Source: Actinomyces sp.
Lineage (GTDB): Bacteria; Actinomycetota; Actinomycetes; Actinomycetales; Actinomycetaceae
NCBI GenBank assembly: GCA_018375675.1
Contig: JAHACW010000012.1
Span: forward strand, 1-48,755
Direction: 5' to 3'
DNA: 48,755 nt
Position numbers and translations under genes: made by a program. Shown here in pieces: positions 1 through 7,848 of this stretch; positions within the stretch are counted from its first letter, which is position 1, and every line of letters begins with the position of its first letter. The notes under the pieces are model-generated. The model ran no database searches. It was not told the DNA's origin and saw nothing but the letters and a program-made list of their open reading frames with translations.

Positions 1-1283
1 TGTCCTTCACGAACTACGGTCAGGGGCACAACTCCAGCAAGGATGACGCCGTCGCCTCGATCCTGCAGGCCTCCGAGCAGCGCGCCGAGGGTGCGCCGAG
101 CCTCCCCGCTGCTGTCGTTGAGAACAGTAGCGGCCTCGGGCTCGCGGTGGTCGACACCGCGACGGGCGCGATCCGCGTGGGCGACTCCGAGACCCCGCTG
201 CACGAGGTGTCCGGCACCTACGCGGCCGGCGTCATCAGCGCGGTCGACGGTTACAAGGTCCTGACGCTCGCCGATATTCTCAAGCCCGAGGTGCAGAAGA
301 AGGTTTCCGCCATCAAGGTTCCGGTCTCCGACAATCCGAATGACGGAAGCTACCGCAGCGATGACGGATCGACCGCCTACCTGGCCAAGTCCCGCTACAA
401 CTACGACGAGGCCGCCGACACCCTGACCGACACGACGACCGGCGTCGTCTACACGGCCAACAACAAGATCGGCGCCTTTGTTGATGTGGACGGCAATCAG
501 ATTGACCCGGGCTGGCGCGTGTTCGTCGGCTTCGACAACTACATGAACATGTTCGCCCGCGGCGACCTGGCTGGTCCCTTCCTGAAGGCCCTGCTGTGGT
601 CCTTCGTCTTCGCCGCGGTCTCGGTCCTGTCGACCTTCGCGCTCGGCCTGATCCTGGGCCTCGTGTTCGCAGACAAGCGCATCAAGGGTCGCAAGATCTA
701 CCAGTCCCTCATGATCCTGCCCTACGCCTTCCCGGCCTTCCTGGCCACCCTGGTGTGGAAGGGCATGCTCAACACGGACTTCGGCTTCATCAATGACGTT
801 CTGCTCGGCGGTGCGAACATCCCGTGGCTGACGGACGGAACGCTGGCGAAGTTCTCGATCCTGGGCGTGAACCTGTGGCTGGGCTTCCCCTACATGTTCC
901 TCGTGTGCCTGGGTGCCCTGCAGTCCCTGCCGGGTGACGTCGAAGAGGCCGCGAAGATCGACGGCGCCTCCGGCCTGCGCACCGTGTGGTCCATCAAGCT
1001 GCCGCTCGTGCTGCAGTCGACCGTTCCGCTGCTGATCGCCTCCTTCGCGTTCAACTTCAACAACTTCTCGCTCATCTACATGCTGACCGGCGGTGGCCCG
1101 AACTACCCAGGCTTGGATGTCGGCCAGACTGACATCCTGATCTCGATGGTCTACAAGATCGCGATCGAATCGGGTTCCCCGAACTACGGCCTGGCCTCGG
1201 CCATGTCCATCGTTATCTTCATCGTCGTGGGCGTGATCGCGTGGCTTGGTTTCCGCCAGACGAAGACCCTTGAGGAGCTGTGA
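1..1283 (+). CDS. malF: Maltose/maltodextrin ABC transporter permease MalF (5' end outside window)
   Basis: Inner-membrane permease of the maltose/maltodextrin ABC importer; it pairs with MalG and receives sugar from a lipid-anchored or secreted binding protein. The frame is open from base 3, so the true start and first membrane segments lie upstream; the GTG at 147 is internal. The visible part begins with the FTNYG segment and a large extracytoplasmic loop (to about base 570) like the MalF P2 loop of enteric MalF, including YTANNKIGAF. Membrane helices follow from about 580. The EAA loop that docks on the ATPase is at about 940-1010 (EEAAKIDGASG), and ASFAFNFNNF further on is typical of MalF. 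It ends in TGATG, overlapping malG by one base. The P2-type loop makes maltose specificity more likely than a generic sugar permease, although no MalE or MalK is visible. Confidence 0.93.
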   Translation, partial: SFTNYGQGHNSSKDDAVASILQASEQRAEGAPSLPAAVVENSSGLGLAVVDTATGAIRVGDSETPLHEVSGTYAAGVISAVDGYKVLTLADILKPEVQKKVSAIKVPVSDNPNDGSYRSDDGSTAYLAKSRYNYDEAADTLTDTTTGVVYTANNKIGAFVDVDGNQIDPGWRVFVGFDNYMNMFARGDLAGPFLKALLWSFVFAAVSVLSTFALGLILGLVFADKRIKGRKIYQSLMILPYAFPAFLATLVWKGMLNTDFGFINDVLLGGANIPWLTDGTLAKFSILGVNLWLGFPYMFLVCLGALQSLPGDVEEAAKIDGASGLRTVWSIKLPLVLQSTVPLLIASFAFNFNNFSLIYMLTGGGPNYPGLDVGQTDILISMVYKIAIESGSPNYGLASAMSIVIFIVVGVIAWLGFRQTKTLEEL

Positions 1284-2179
1284 TGAGCGCTGCAACTGTG
1301 AAGAAGAACCGTGAGTCTACCCTGAAGGGTGCGCGCTGGTGGAAAGAGGTCGGTTGGCGCCACATCGTCGCCATCCTGATGATCATCTACTGCCTGGTCC
1401 CGCTGCTCTACGTCCTGTCGGTGTCCCTGAACCCCGGCGCGACGCTCACCGGCTCGAACCAGCTTTTCTCGAAGGTGTCGTTCGAGAACTTCGCGGCCCT
1501 GGGTAGTGGCCAGTACTCCGCGTACTGGTCGTGGGTCCTGAACTCCCTCATCGTGTCGACCACGACCGCTGTGGGCACCGTCCTCATGGGTGCTGCTGCC
1601 GCCTACGCGTTCAGCCGCTTCCGCTTCAAGGGGCGCCGCGCGACCCTGACCGGCCTGCTGCTGGTGCAGATGTTCCCTCAGATGCTGGCCTTCGTGGCCC
1701 TCTACCTGCTGCTCCTGGGCATTCAGGACATCTTCCCGGTCCTCGGCCTGAACTCCAAGCTCGGCCTGATCTGCGTCTACCTCGGTGGTGCGCTTGGCTC
1801 GAACACCTTCCTGCTCTACGGCTTCTTCAACTCGATCCCGCGTTCGCTGGATGAGGCGGCCATGATCGACGGTGCGACTCACGCCCAGACCTTCTGGACG
1901 ATCATCATGCCGCTGGTTCGCCCCGTCCTGGCGGTCGTCGGCCTGCTGAGCTTCATCTCCTCGCTCGGCGACTTCGTGATCGCGAAGGTTGTCCTGCAGG
2001 ACCAGGGTCAGTTCACCCTCGCTGTCGGCATGTACATGTGGGCGGCTGACGCTCGTACGGCTCCGTGGGGCATCTTCGCGGCTGGCTCAGTCATCGCGGC
2101 CATCCCGGTGATCCTGCTGTTCCAGTACCTGCAGAAGTACATCGTCTCCGGCCTGACCGCCGGCGGCGTCAAGGAGTAA
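1283..2179 (+). CDS. malG: Maltose/maltodextrin ABC transporter permease MalG
   Basis: Second transmembrane subunit of the maltose importer. The ATG at 1283 overlaps the malF stop (TGATG) and has a GAGGAG ribosome site at 1272-1277; a GTG one codon upstream at 1280 is the alternative. About 298 residues, close to the usual MalG length. An N-terminal helix lies near residues 25-50, more helices follow, and the EAA loop (DEAAMIDGATHAQTFW) sits at about bases 1850-1910. It ends with the GGVKE tail common in MalG proteins. It is translationally coupled to malF and followed directly by a strong terminator hairpin, so the operon ends here. The ATPase partner (a shared MsmK/MalK type) is not in this window. 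Confidence 0.93.
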   Translation: MSAATVKKNRESTLKGARWWKEVGWRHIVAILMIIYCLVPLLYVLSVSLNPGATLTGSNQLFSKVSFENFAALGSGQYSAYWSWVLNSLIVSTTTAVGTVLMGAAAAYAFSRFRFKGRRATLTGLLLVQMFPQMLAFVALYLLLLGIQDIFPVLGLNSKLGLICVYLGGALGSNTFLLYGFFNSIPRSLDEAAMIDGATHAQTFWTIIMPLVRPVLAVVGLLSFISSLGDFVIAKVVLQDQGQFTLAVGMYMWAADARTAPWGIFAAGSVIAAIPVILLFQYLQKYIVSGLTAGGVKE

Positions 2180-2207
2180 GCGCTCCTCCGCGCCCTCCTG
2201 CCTAGCC

Positions 2208-2256
2208 AGCCCCGGCCTCGTCCCCTATCCCCGTGGGACGAGGCCGGGGCTGTTTT
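2208..2256 (+). terminator. Rho-independent terminator after malG, built from paired repeat motifs
   Basis: Arms 2208-2224 and 2235-2251 are fully complementary (17 bp), the loop is about 10 nt, and TGTTTTG follows. Each arm carries one copy of the dispersed 13-mer: CCCCGGCCTCGTC at 2210-2222 and its complement at 2237-2249. Confidence 0.92.
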
Positions 2257-2312
2257 GTGCGTTTGGGTGTGGGGGGAGTGGGGGTGATGCGAGGGGCGTA
2301 TGGCGAGACTGC

Positions 2313-2359
2313 TTGACAGGTTGGTTGGTTATATGGTTCATTAGTCATGTAATGAACCA
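2313..2359 (+). promoter_or_regulatory. Promoter and palindromic operator of the GntR-ABC operon
   Basis: A consensus -35 TTGACA lies at 2313-2318. A perfect inverted repeat follows: TGGTTCATTA at 2334-2343, a 6-nt spacer, and TAATGAACCA at 2350-2359. It covers the expected -10 and transcription start region, where a GntR repressor would bind its own promoter. Spacing to the ribosome site GGGAGG (2371-2376) and ATG (2385) is normal. The operator assignment is inferred from symmetry and position. Confidence 0.75.
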
Positions 2360-2384
2360 CTGAAGCTGAAGGGAGGACTTGCGC

Positions 2385-2774
2385 ATGGCACCCACGTTCG
2401 TCTCGGGGATCCCGATCTACGTCCAGATCGCCGACGACATCCGCGCGCAGATCCTGCGCGGCACCCTGCGTGCCGGGGACCAGCTCACCTCCACCACGGA
2501 GTACTCCGCGACCTACCGCATCAACCCGGCCACTGTCGGCAAGGCCTTCGCGATCCTCGTCGACGAGGGCCTGGTGGAGAAGCGGCGCGGTATCGGCATG
2601 TTCGTCGCCGAAGGCGCCCGCCGCGCGCTCGTGGCTGACGGGCTCGCGTCCTACGTGGAGGAGACCCTGAACCCCGCCGTCGAAGCGGGCCTGGCCCTGG
2701 GCCTCGACATCGACGCCATCATCGACCACGTCCGCGCCTACGGCGCCGACACAACCGCCAAGGACAACTCATGA
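2385..2774 (+). CDS. GntR-family (YtrA-type) transcriptional regulator
   Basis: Short GntR regulator of 129 residues: an N-terminal winged helix-turn-helix (residues about 5-75, with IPIYVQIADDIRAQILRGTL and the wing EKRRGIGMFV) and only a short helical tail. This is the layout of the YtrA subfamily, which usually represses an adjacent ABC transporter operon. The ATG at 2385 is preceded by GGGAGG; a TTG two codons upstream is less likely. The stop overlaps the next start (ATGA at 2771-2774), so it is coupled to the ATPase gene. The inducing signal is unknown; relatives respond to cell-wall-active compounds. Confidence 0.88.
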   Translation: MAPTFVSGIPIYVQIADDIRAQILRGTLRAGDQLTSTTEYSATYRINPATVGKAFAILVDEGLVEKRRGIGMFVAEGARRALVADGLASYVEETLNPAVEAGLALGLDIDAIIDHVRAYGADTTAKDNS

Positions 2775-3667
2775 TCACCCTCAACTCCATCAGTCACACG
2801 TATCCGGGAGAGAATGAGGCGGCGCTGCGCGATGTCTCCCTCACCCTCGGAGACGCCACCGTCACCGCCCTCGTCGGCCCCAATGGCTCGGGCAAGACGA
2901 CGCTCATGCAGATTCTTGGTGGCCTGCTTCCGCCGTCGTCAGGAAATGTGTCCCTATGTGGAACGGAGGTGAGCTCTAACGACCTACTCGGTTACTCAAT
3001 CGTGGTCTCTTCCGACAGGGACTTTGATAATTCCCCGGCTTCGGCCATGGTCGCCTATGCCGCGCTGCGCACGACCTGGGATCAGAAACTCTTCGACCAC
3101 TACGTTCAACGTTTCTCCTTCCAACTGAAGGGGCGCAAGACGCTGAGCAAGATGTCATCGGGGCAGGCTGCCATCCTGGCCGGCGCTGTGGCACTGGCAT
3201 CGGGTGCGCCCATTACCGTCCTCGATGAGATTCAAGCCCCCATGGACGTTCCCACCCGATACGCGTTCTACGAGGAACTGCTCACCCTGGCCTCCGACAG
3301 CATGGAGGGACGGCGCCCGCGGCGCGCCTTCGTTGTGTCCTCACATATGGTCTCCGAACTCGAAAACGTTGCCGAGGATGTTGTCGCCCTCAAAAATGGG
3401 CGTTTGCTTGCCCATGAGAGCGTTGACGAGTTCACTTCGCGCATCCGTGCGATTACCGGTAACGCCGCCGACGTGGAACGCTTCCTGGTCGATCATTCCG
3501 ATATCGCCGTCATCACTTCTCGTGCGCTTGGGTCCGCACGAGAAGTCATCGTGGATCTGCGTGGCCGTGGTGTCACTGACCATGAGATTGCATCCCACTC
3601 ACTGACCTCCTCACCCTGTTCCTTCCAGGACGCCTTCGCCTACCTCATCCAGGAGAACGACCAATGA
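2771..3667 (+). CDS. ABC transporter ATP-binding protein (YtrB-like)
   Basis: Cytoplasmic ATPase of a small ABC transporter, 298 residues. Walker A is GPNGSGKTT (residues about 36-44). A degenerate signature, KMSSGQAAILAGA, stands where LSGGQ is usual. Walker B is ITVLDEI, so the common LDEP reads LDEI, followed by QAPMD. SSHMVSELENVAEDV supplies the switch-histidine region, and the last 80 residues are a C-terminal extension seen in drug/lantibiotic-type exporters. The start overlaps the GntR stop and the stop overlaps the permease start (ATGA), giving a three-gene operon. Base composition is less G/C-rich and codon use less biased than in neighbouring housekeeping genes, which may mean recent acquisition. 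Substrate unknown. Confidence 0.87.
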   Translation: MITLNSISHTYPGENEAALRDVSLTLGDATVTALVGPNGSGKTTLMQILGGLLPPSSGNVSLCGTEVSSNDLLGYSIVVSSDRDFDNSPASAMVAYAALRTTWDQKLFDHYVQRFSFQLKGRKTLSKMSSGQAAILAGAVALASGAPITVLDEIQAPMDVPTRYAFYEELLTLASDSMEGRRPRRAFVVSSHMVSELENVAEDVVALKNGRLLAHESVDEFTSRIRAITGNAADVERFLVDHSDIAVITSRALGSAREVIVDLRGRGVTDHEIASHSLTSSPCSFQDAFAYLIQENDQ

Positions 3668-4386
3668 GCACTGCGACCCCCGACCTTATCAAATCCGCCC
3701 CCTCACCCCTGCGCATTGGCCTTGTTAACTCGAGATTCACTGTGGTGCTCTACCTGCTGATAGTGAGCGGCCAGTTCCTGGTCAACTTCGTGATCAACGG
3801 CATCGTCTACCTATCAGTCTCCGATGTCACCAAGAACATTGAACAGACCGCCACAAACTCCGCTTTTGTCACGGGTATTTTCCTCTTTATCTGGGGTATT
3901 CTCTGCGCCACCGTCGACTTGCGAGCCTCTGCTCTCAGCGGTGGATCACGCACCGCGCTCACTGTGGCGAGTTACGTGCACTCCATTGTCATCATTGGCC
4001 TGGGGACTCTCATCTGGTGGCTTCTTATCGCCATTCACCCCCTGCTCTTCGTTATGGGACGGCAGTCCTTGCCTCTCGGCGTCGACTCGTGGATTTTTGT
4101 TCTTCTCGCATGGGTGGCGTGTGACGGAGCTGGGCGCTTCATTGGTGGACTTTCCCGCTGTGTTGGGGGGACCTGGAAGCGAGTCTTTGCCCTCATGGGT
4201 GCGATTCCGCTGGGTATCTGTGGCATTGGTGTGCCGGTCATGTGGCTGGTCCTCGACCTCGTCCACAAGTCTGGCTACCTGCCCCCGATGCCCACGGCCC
4301 TTTACCTGCTGGGCCTTATCTCTCTGATGGTCGTGGCCGCTGGCTGGTCGCTGACCGCCTCTGGGCACATCCGGCGCGTCGGCTGA
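3664..4386 (+). CDS. Putative ABC transporter permease, multi-pass membrane protein
   Basis: 240 residues with about six hydrophobic segments: near residues 20-45, 60-85, 95-120, 128-150, 170-190 and 205-230. It is the last gene of the GntR-ATPase-permease operon, with an ATGA overlap to the ATPase. I recognise no specific family; assignment as the membrane partner rests on position and topology. Codon use is relaxed as in the ATPase gene. A strong hairpin terminator follows 38 bp after the stop. Confidence 0.65.
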   Translation: MSTATPDLIKSAPSPLRIGLVNSRFTVVLYLLIVSGQFLVNFVINGIVYLSVSDVTKNIEQTATNSAFVTGIFLFIWGILCATVDLRASALSGGSRTALTVASYVHSIVIIGLGTLIWWLLIAIHPLLFVMGRQSLPLGVDSWIFVLLAWVACDGAGRFIGGLSRCVGGTWKRVFALMGAIPLGICGIGVPVMWLVLDLVHKSGYLPPMPTALYLLGLISLMVVAAGWSLTASGHIRRVG

Positions 4387-4423
4387 ACGACAGGTGCGCC
4401 CTGCGCGCGTGACCCGTCACGCG

Positions 4424-4472
4424 GCCCCGGCCTCGTTCCCTCCCGTAGGAGCGACGAGGCCGGGGCTGTTTT
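4424..4472 (+). terminator. Terminator after the GntR-ABC operon
   Basis: Arms 4424-4436 and 4454-4466 pair over 13 bp and are followed by TGTTTTA. The right arm holds an exact complement of the dispersed 13-mer (4453-4465); the left arm is a one-base variant ending CTCGTT. Confidence 0.9.
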
Positions 4473-5130
4473 ATGCATTCGGGCGTGTTGTGGTAGCTCC
4501 CTGTGAGTGTCCAGGAGCTGCGAGTTGCTGTGGGGGGATGCTCAGGCGCTACTTGTTGCTGAGTGCGGCACCGTAGTTCTGTGCGCGCCCTGCAATTTCG
4601 CATGCAATTCGATGATGGAATGTTCAATCAAGTGCTAAAAATGGCGGAATTTCAACGCTATGGTTTCAAATCATGAAATAGGTAAAGGGGAATTGCCTGC
4701 GACTTTTGGGGTGCTGTGCTTGGTGAGCGTGGGTGGTGGCTGTCGGCGCTGTCGGCTCTGTCGGTGCTGGCATGCGCGCATCCGGATAGGTTCGAGGTTG
4801 GCGTGCTCGCACTCGCTGTAGCGGAGCCTGACCCTCCTGATCCGGATAGGTTACGACGATGTGGATAGGTTATTGACATCTGGATAGGTTAATAACCTAT
4901 CCAGATCTGCATTACCTATCCGGATCTTCATTACCTATCCAGAACTTCATAACCTATCCGTGACTGCGCTCGAGGAGAGTGCCGCAGGACCCAGCCAGCA
5001 CTCCAAGCCCGCACCTGTGGTGGGATCCATGAGTGAGCAAGGGCCCGGAAGCGCCCGAAACAGTAGTTATCGACTAGTATCGATGGCGACACGACAGCCA
5101 GTCGTGCCCCAAATACTCAAGGAGTGACAA
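4473..5130. other. Gene-free region between the GntR-ABC operon and glyS
   Basis: No open frame here looks coding on either strand. A comparatively A/T-rich stretch at about 4585-4700 carries a direct repeat TGCAATT (4591-4597 and 4603-4609) and an inverted repeat TTTCA/TGAAA (4664-4678). A CTGTCGG-rich patch follows near 4735-4770, then the GGATAGGTT array at 4784-4959. From about 5040 to the ribosome site AAGGAG (5119-5124) lies the presumed glyS promoter region. I see no T-box or other known riboswitch. Confidence 0.6.
4784..4959. repeat. Phased inverted array of GGATAGGTT elements
   Basis: Direct-orientation copies of GGATAGGTT start at 4784, 4844, 4863 and 4882. Inverted copies (AACCTATCC, or TACCTATCC in two) start at 4894, 4913, 4932 and 4951. 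From 4844 to 4882 and from 4894 to 4951 the start-to-start distance is exactly 19 bp. Copies 4 and 5 form a central palindrome with 13-bp arms (4878-4890 and 4894-4906) around AAT. The layout resembles an operator cluster or iteron set for a sequence-specific DNA-binding protein. The nearest downstream gene is glyS, 172 bp away. Function unknown. Confidence 0.9.
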
Positions 5131-6519
5131 GTGGCTAAGGGACCCTCCCGCCTCGACAACGTGATCAGCCTGGCCAAGCGCCGCGGCTTCGTCTTCCCCT
5201 GCGGTGACATCTACGGTGGCACCCGCTCCGCGTGGGACTACGGCCCGCTCGGCGTGGAACTGAAGGAAAACATCAAGCGCGCCTGGTGGAACGCCATGGT
5301 CCGCCGCCGCGCCGATGTCGTCGGCCTGGACTCCTCCGTCATTCTCCCGCGCGAAGTGTGGGTTGCCTCCGGCCACGTCAAGGCCTTCACCGACCCGCTC
5401 ATCGAGTGCCTCAACTGCCACAAGCGCGCCCGCCAGGACCAGCTCATCGAAGAGCTCGCCGAAAAGAAGGGCGTCGAAGAGTCCTCGCTGTCCAACGCCG
5501 ACATCGCCTGCCCAAACTGTGGTGTGCGCGGCCAGTGGACCGAGCCCCGCGCCTTCTCCGGCCTGCTCAAGACCTACCTGGGCCCCGTCGACGACGAGGC
5601 CGGCCTGCACTACCTGCGCCCCGAGACCGCCCAGGGCATCTTCGTCAACTACGCGAACGTCATGAACGCCGCGCGCAAGAAGCCGCCGTTCGGCATCGGC
5701 CAGATCGGCAAGTCCTTCCGCAACGAGATCACGCCCGGCAACTTCATCTTCCGTACCCGCGAGTTCGAGCAGATGGAACTCGAGTTCTTCTGCGAGCCCG
5801 GCACCGATGAGGAATGGCACCAGTACTGGATCGACTACCGCAAGGCCTGGTACGTGGACCTGGGTATCGACCCGGAGAACCTGCGCGAGTACGAGCACCC
5901 GCAGGAGAAGCTCTCGCACTACTCCAAGCGCACCGTCGACCTGGAATACCGCTTCGGCTTCCAGGGCAGCGAGTGGGGTGAGCTCGAAGGCATCGCCAAC
6001 CGCACCGACTACGACCTGACCGTCCACTCCGAGGCCTCCGGCGCGAAGCTCGACTACTTCGACCCGAACACCAAGGAACGCTGGACCCCCTACGTCATCG
6101 AGCCCTCGGCGGGCCTGACCCGTTCCCTCATGGCCTTCCTCATCGAGGCCTACCACGAGGACGAGGCCCCCAACGCCAAGGGAGGCGTCGACAAGCGCGT
6201 CGTGCTCAAGCTGGACCCGCGCCTGGCCCCCGTCAAGGCCGCCGTCCTGCCCCTGTCCCGCAAGCCCGAACTGACCGGCCCCGCCCAGGAGCTGGCCGAC
6301 GAGCTGCGCGGCATCTGGAACGTCGACTATGACGACGCCGGTGCCGTTGGCCGCCGCTACCGTCGCCAGGACGAGATCGGCACGCCGTTCTGCATCACCT
6401 ACGACTTCGACTCGATCGAGGACCACGCCGTCACCATCCGTGAGCGTGACACGATGGAGCAGGTACGCATCCCGCTCGACAAGGTCAAGTCGTACCTGAT
6501 CGAACGCCTGGGCTGCTGA
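5131..6519 (+). CDS. glyS: Glycine--tRNA ligase (single-chain, dimeric type)
   Basis: Class II aminoacyl-tRNA synthetase charging tRNA-Gly, the alpha2 type rather than the alpha2beta2 GlyQ/GlyS type. 462 residues, normal for the family. The N-terminal motif region ([18 protein letters not shown]) is followed by a zinc-ribbon-like insertion with C93/C96 and C127/C130. Class II motif 2 is the FRNEITP segment, motif 3 is near [10 protein letters not shown], and the C-terminal third is the anticodon-binding domain starting about [14 protein letters not shown] start at 5131 with AAGGAG at 5119-5124. It is followed after one base by dus and then aroD, probably as one transcript. Confidence 0.96.
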   Translation: MAKGPSRLDNVISLAKRRGFVFPCGDIYGGTRSAWDYGPLGVELKENIKRAWWNAMVRRRADVVGLDSSVILPREVWVASGHVKAFTDPLIECLNCHKRARQDQLIEELAEKKGVEESSLSNADIACPNCGVRGQWTEPRAFSGLLKTYLGPVDDEAGLHYLRPETAQGIFVNYANVMNAARKKPPFGIGQIGKSFRNEITPGNFIFRTREFEQMELEFFCEPGTDEEWHQYWIDYRKAWYVDLGIDPENLREYEHPQEKLSHYSKRTVDLEYRFGFQGSEWGELEGIANRTDYDLTVHSEASGAKLDYFDPNTKERWTPYVIEPSAGLTRSLMAFLIEAYHEDEAPNAKGGVDKRVVLKLDPRLAPVKAAVLPLSRKPELTGPAQELADELRGIWNVDYDDAGAVGRRYRRQDEIGTPFCITYDFDSIEDHAVTIRERDTMEQVRIPLDKVKSYLIERLGC

Positions 6520-6520
6520 C

Positions 6521-7837
6521 TTGCAGATAGCCTCAACATCCGCAGCGGCCCCGCTACAAGTGGGGCCGCTGCGCCTGTGGACACCCGTCGTCCTGGCCCC
6601 CATGGCCGGGGTGACGGACGTGCCCTTCCGACGCCTGTGCCGCATCATGGGCGAGTCGGGCTTGCCCAACCACCTGAGGCCCACCGGCATCCCCTCCTGG
6701 GCGGCCGAGTCGGGGCAGGAGGCCACGGCCTCGTCCCCGAAGAGCCCTGGTCAGGCGTCCGATGAGCCGCACCACGTCGCCATCCCGCGCGTGGATGCGC
6801 CCGCCGGCCTGTACGTCACCGAGATGGTGACCAGCCGCGCCCTCGTCGAGGAGAATGAGCGCACCCTGGAGATGGTGCGCCCCGACCCCGCCGAGCGCGT
6901 GCGAAGCCTGCAGCTCTACGGCGTCAACCCCGCCGTCATGGCGAAGGCCGCGACGATGCTCGTCGAGCGCGACCTCACCGATCACATCGACCTGAACTTC
7001 GGGTGCCCCGTCCCCAAGGTGACGAAGAAGGGCGGGGGAGCGGCCCTGCCCTGGAAGCGCGACCTGTTCTCCGACCTCGTCGGTGCCGTCGTGCGTGCCT
7101 GCGATGAAGCCGGGGAGCGCGTGGGGCGCGAGATCCCCGTGACCGTCAAGATCCGCATCGGCATCGACTCCGAGCACGAGACCGCGACGGACGCCGCACT
7201 GAGTGCGCAAAAGCTCGGTGCCGCCGCGCTCACCCTGCACGCGCGCACCCAGAACCAGCACTACGCGGGAAACGCTCACTGGGACGAGATCGCGCGCCTC
7301 AAGGACCTGCTCGACATCCCCGTCTTTGGTAACGGCGATGTCTTCGAGGCCGCTGACGCTCTGGCCATGCTGGAGCGCACCGGCTGCGACGGCATCAGCG
7401 TCGGGCGCGGTGCCCAGGGACGCCCCTGGATCTTCCGCGACATCGTCGCCGCCTACCACGGTGGGACGATCCCGCCCGGCCCCAGCCTCGCCGAGGTCGT
7501 CTCCGTCATCGAGCGTCACGCCGCCTGGTGCGTCGTCGAACAGGGCGATGAGGGGCGCGCGCTGCGCGAGATGCGCAAGCACATCGGCTGGTACCTGCGC
7601 GGATTCGCCGTCGGAGGCCCCCAGCGTCACGCCCTCTCTATGGTCTCGACCCTCCAGGAGCTCCACGAGCGCCTCGCGGACCTTGACCTCGACCAGGCGT
7701 TCCCGCCCGCCGCACGCGGACCGCGCGGCCGAGCCGGCGGAGAAAAGACCCCCCACCTGCCCGACGGCTGGCTGGACCACCCCTACCTCACGCAGAGCGA
7801 GCGAGATCGCCTGCACCTGGCAGAAATCGGATACTAA
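6521..7837 (+). CDS. tRNA-dihydrouridine synthase (DusB-like) with N-terminal insertion
   Basis: Flavin enzyme that reduces uridines in the tRNA D-loop. VVLAPMAGVTDVPFRRLC opens the FMN-binding TIM barrel; LNFGCPVPKVTKKGGG holds the catalytic cysteine (C162 from the TTG start), and LHARTQNQHY and GNGDVFEAADA are further Dus motifs. At residues about 46-94 an insertion rich in Pro, Ser, Gly and Glu splits the usually continuous join between the first helix and the LYVTEMVTS strand. That insertion carries a copy of the dispersed 13-mer (6723-6735). The start is uncertain: TTG at 6521, one base after the glyS stop, or GTG at 6560; neither has a clear ribosome site. The C-terminal tail carries an Arg/Gly-rich patch (about residues 393-410). 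Confidence 0.92.
   Translation: MQIASTSAAAPLQVGPLRLWTPVVLAPMAGVTDVPFRRLCRIMGESGLPNHLRPTGIPSWAAESGQEATASSPKSPGQASDEPHHVAIPRVDAPAGLYVTEMVTSRALVEENERTLEMVRPDPAERVRSLQLYGVNPAVMAKAATMLVERDLTDHIDLNFGCPVPKVTKKGGGAALPWKRDLFSDLVGAVVRACDEAGERVGREIPVTVKIRIGIDSEHETATDAALSAQKLGAAALTLHARTQNQHYAGNAHWDEIARLKDLLDIPVFGNGDVFEAADALAMLERTGCDGISVGRGAQGRPWIFRDIVAAYHGGTIPPGPSLAEVVSVIERHAAWCVVEQGDEGRALREMRKHIGWYLRGFAVGGPQRHALSMVSTLQELHERLADLDLDQAFPPAARGPRGRAGGEKTPHLPDGWLDHPYLTQSERDRLHLAEIGY
6723..6735 (+). repeat. Copy of the dispersed 13-mer inside dus
   Basis: CCACGGCCTCGTC, read in frame as part of T-A-S-S within the non-conserved insertion of the Dus protein. It has no inverted partner nearby. Confidence 0.85.
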
Positions 7838-7848
7838 GCGAAGGAATC

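Noticed and set aside
4894..4959. DnaA-box cluster (CTATCCAGA resembles TTATCCACA) and thus a chromosomal origin
   Set aside because: The best copies match only 7 of 9 positions, the conserved part of the array (GGATAGGTT) extends beyond the box, and there is no dnaA, dnaN or rpmH nearby.
4844..4959. CRISPR array
   Set aside because: Repeats are only 9 bp with 10-bp spacers and change orientation halfway; there are no cas genes.
4960..5130. T-box or other riboswitch controlling glyS
   Set aside because: No T-box consensus, specifier hairpin or antiterminator can be seen, and the leader is short.
5074..6726. Long minus-strand open frame over glyS (550 codons)
   Set aside because: It mirrors the codon bias of glyS in a G/C-rich genome; its translation is low-complexity Val/Gly/Leu/Ala with no domain. 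The same holds for long antisense frames over dus, dnaG, the ABC pair and ilvD.
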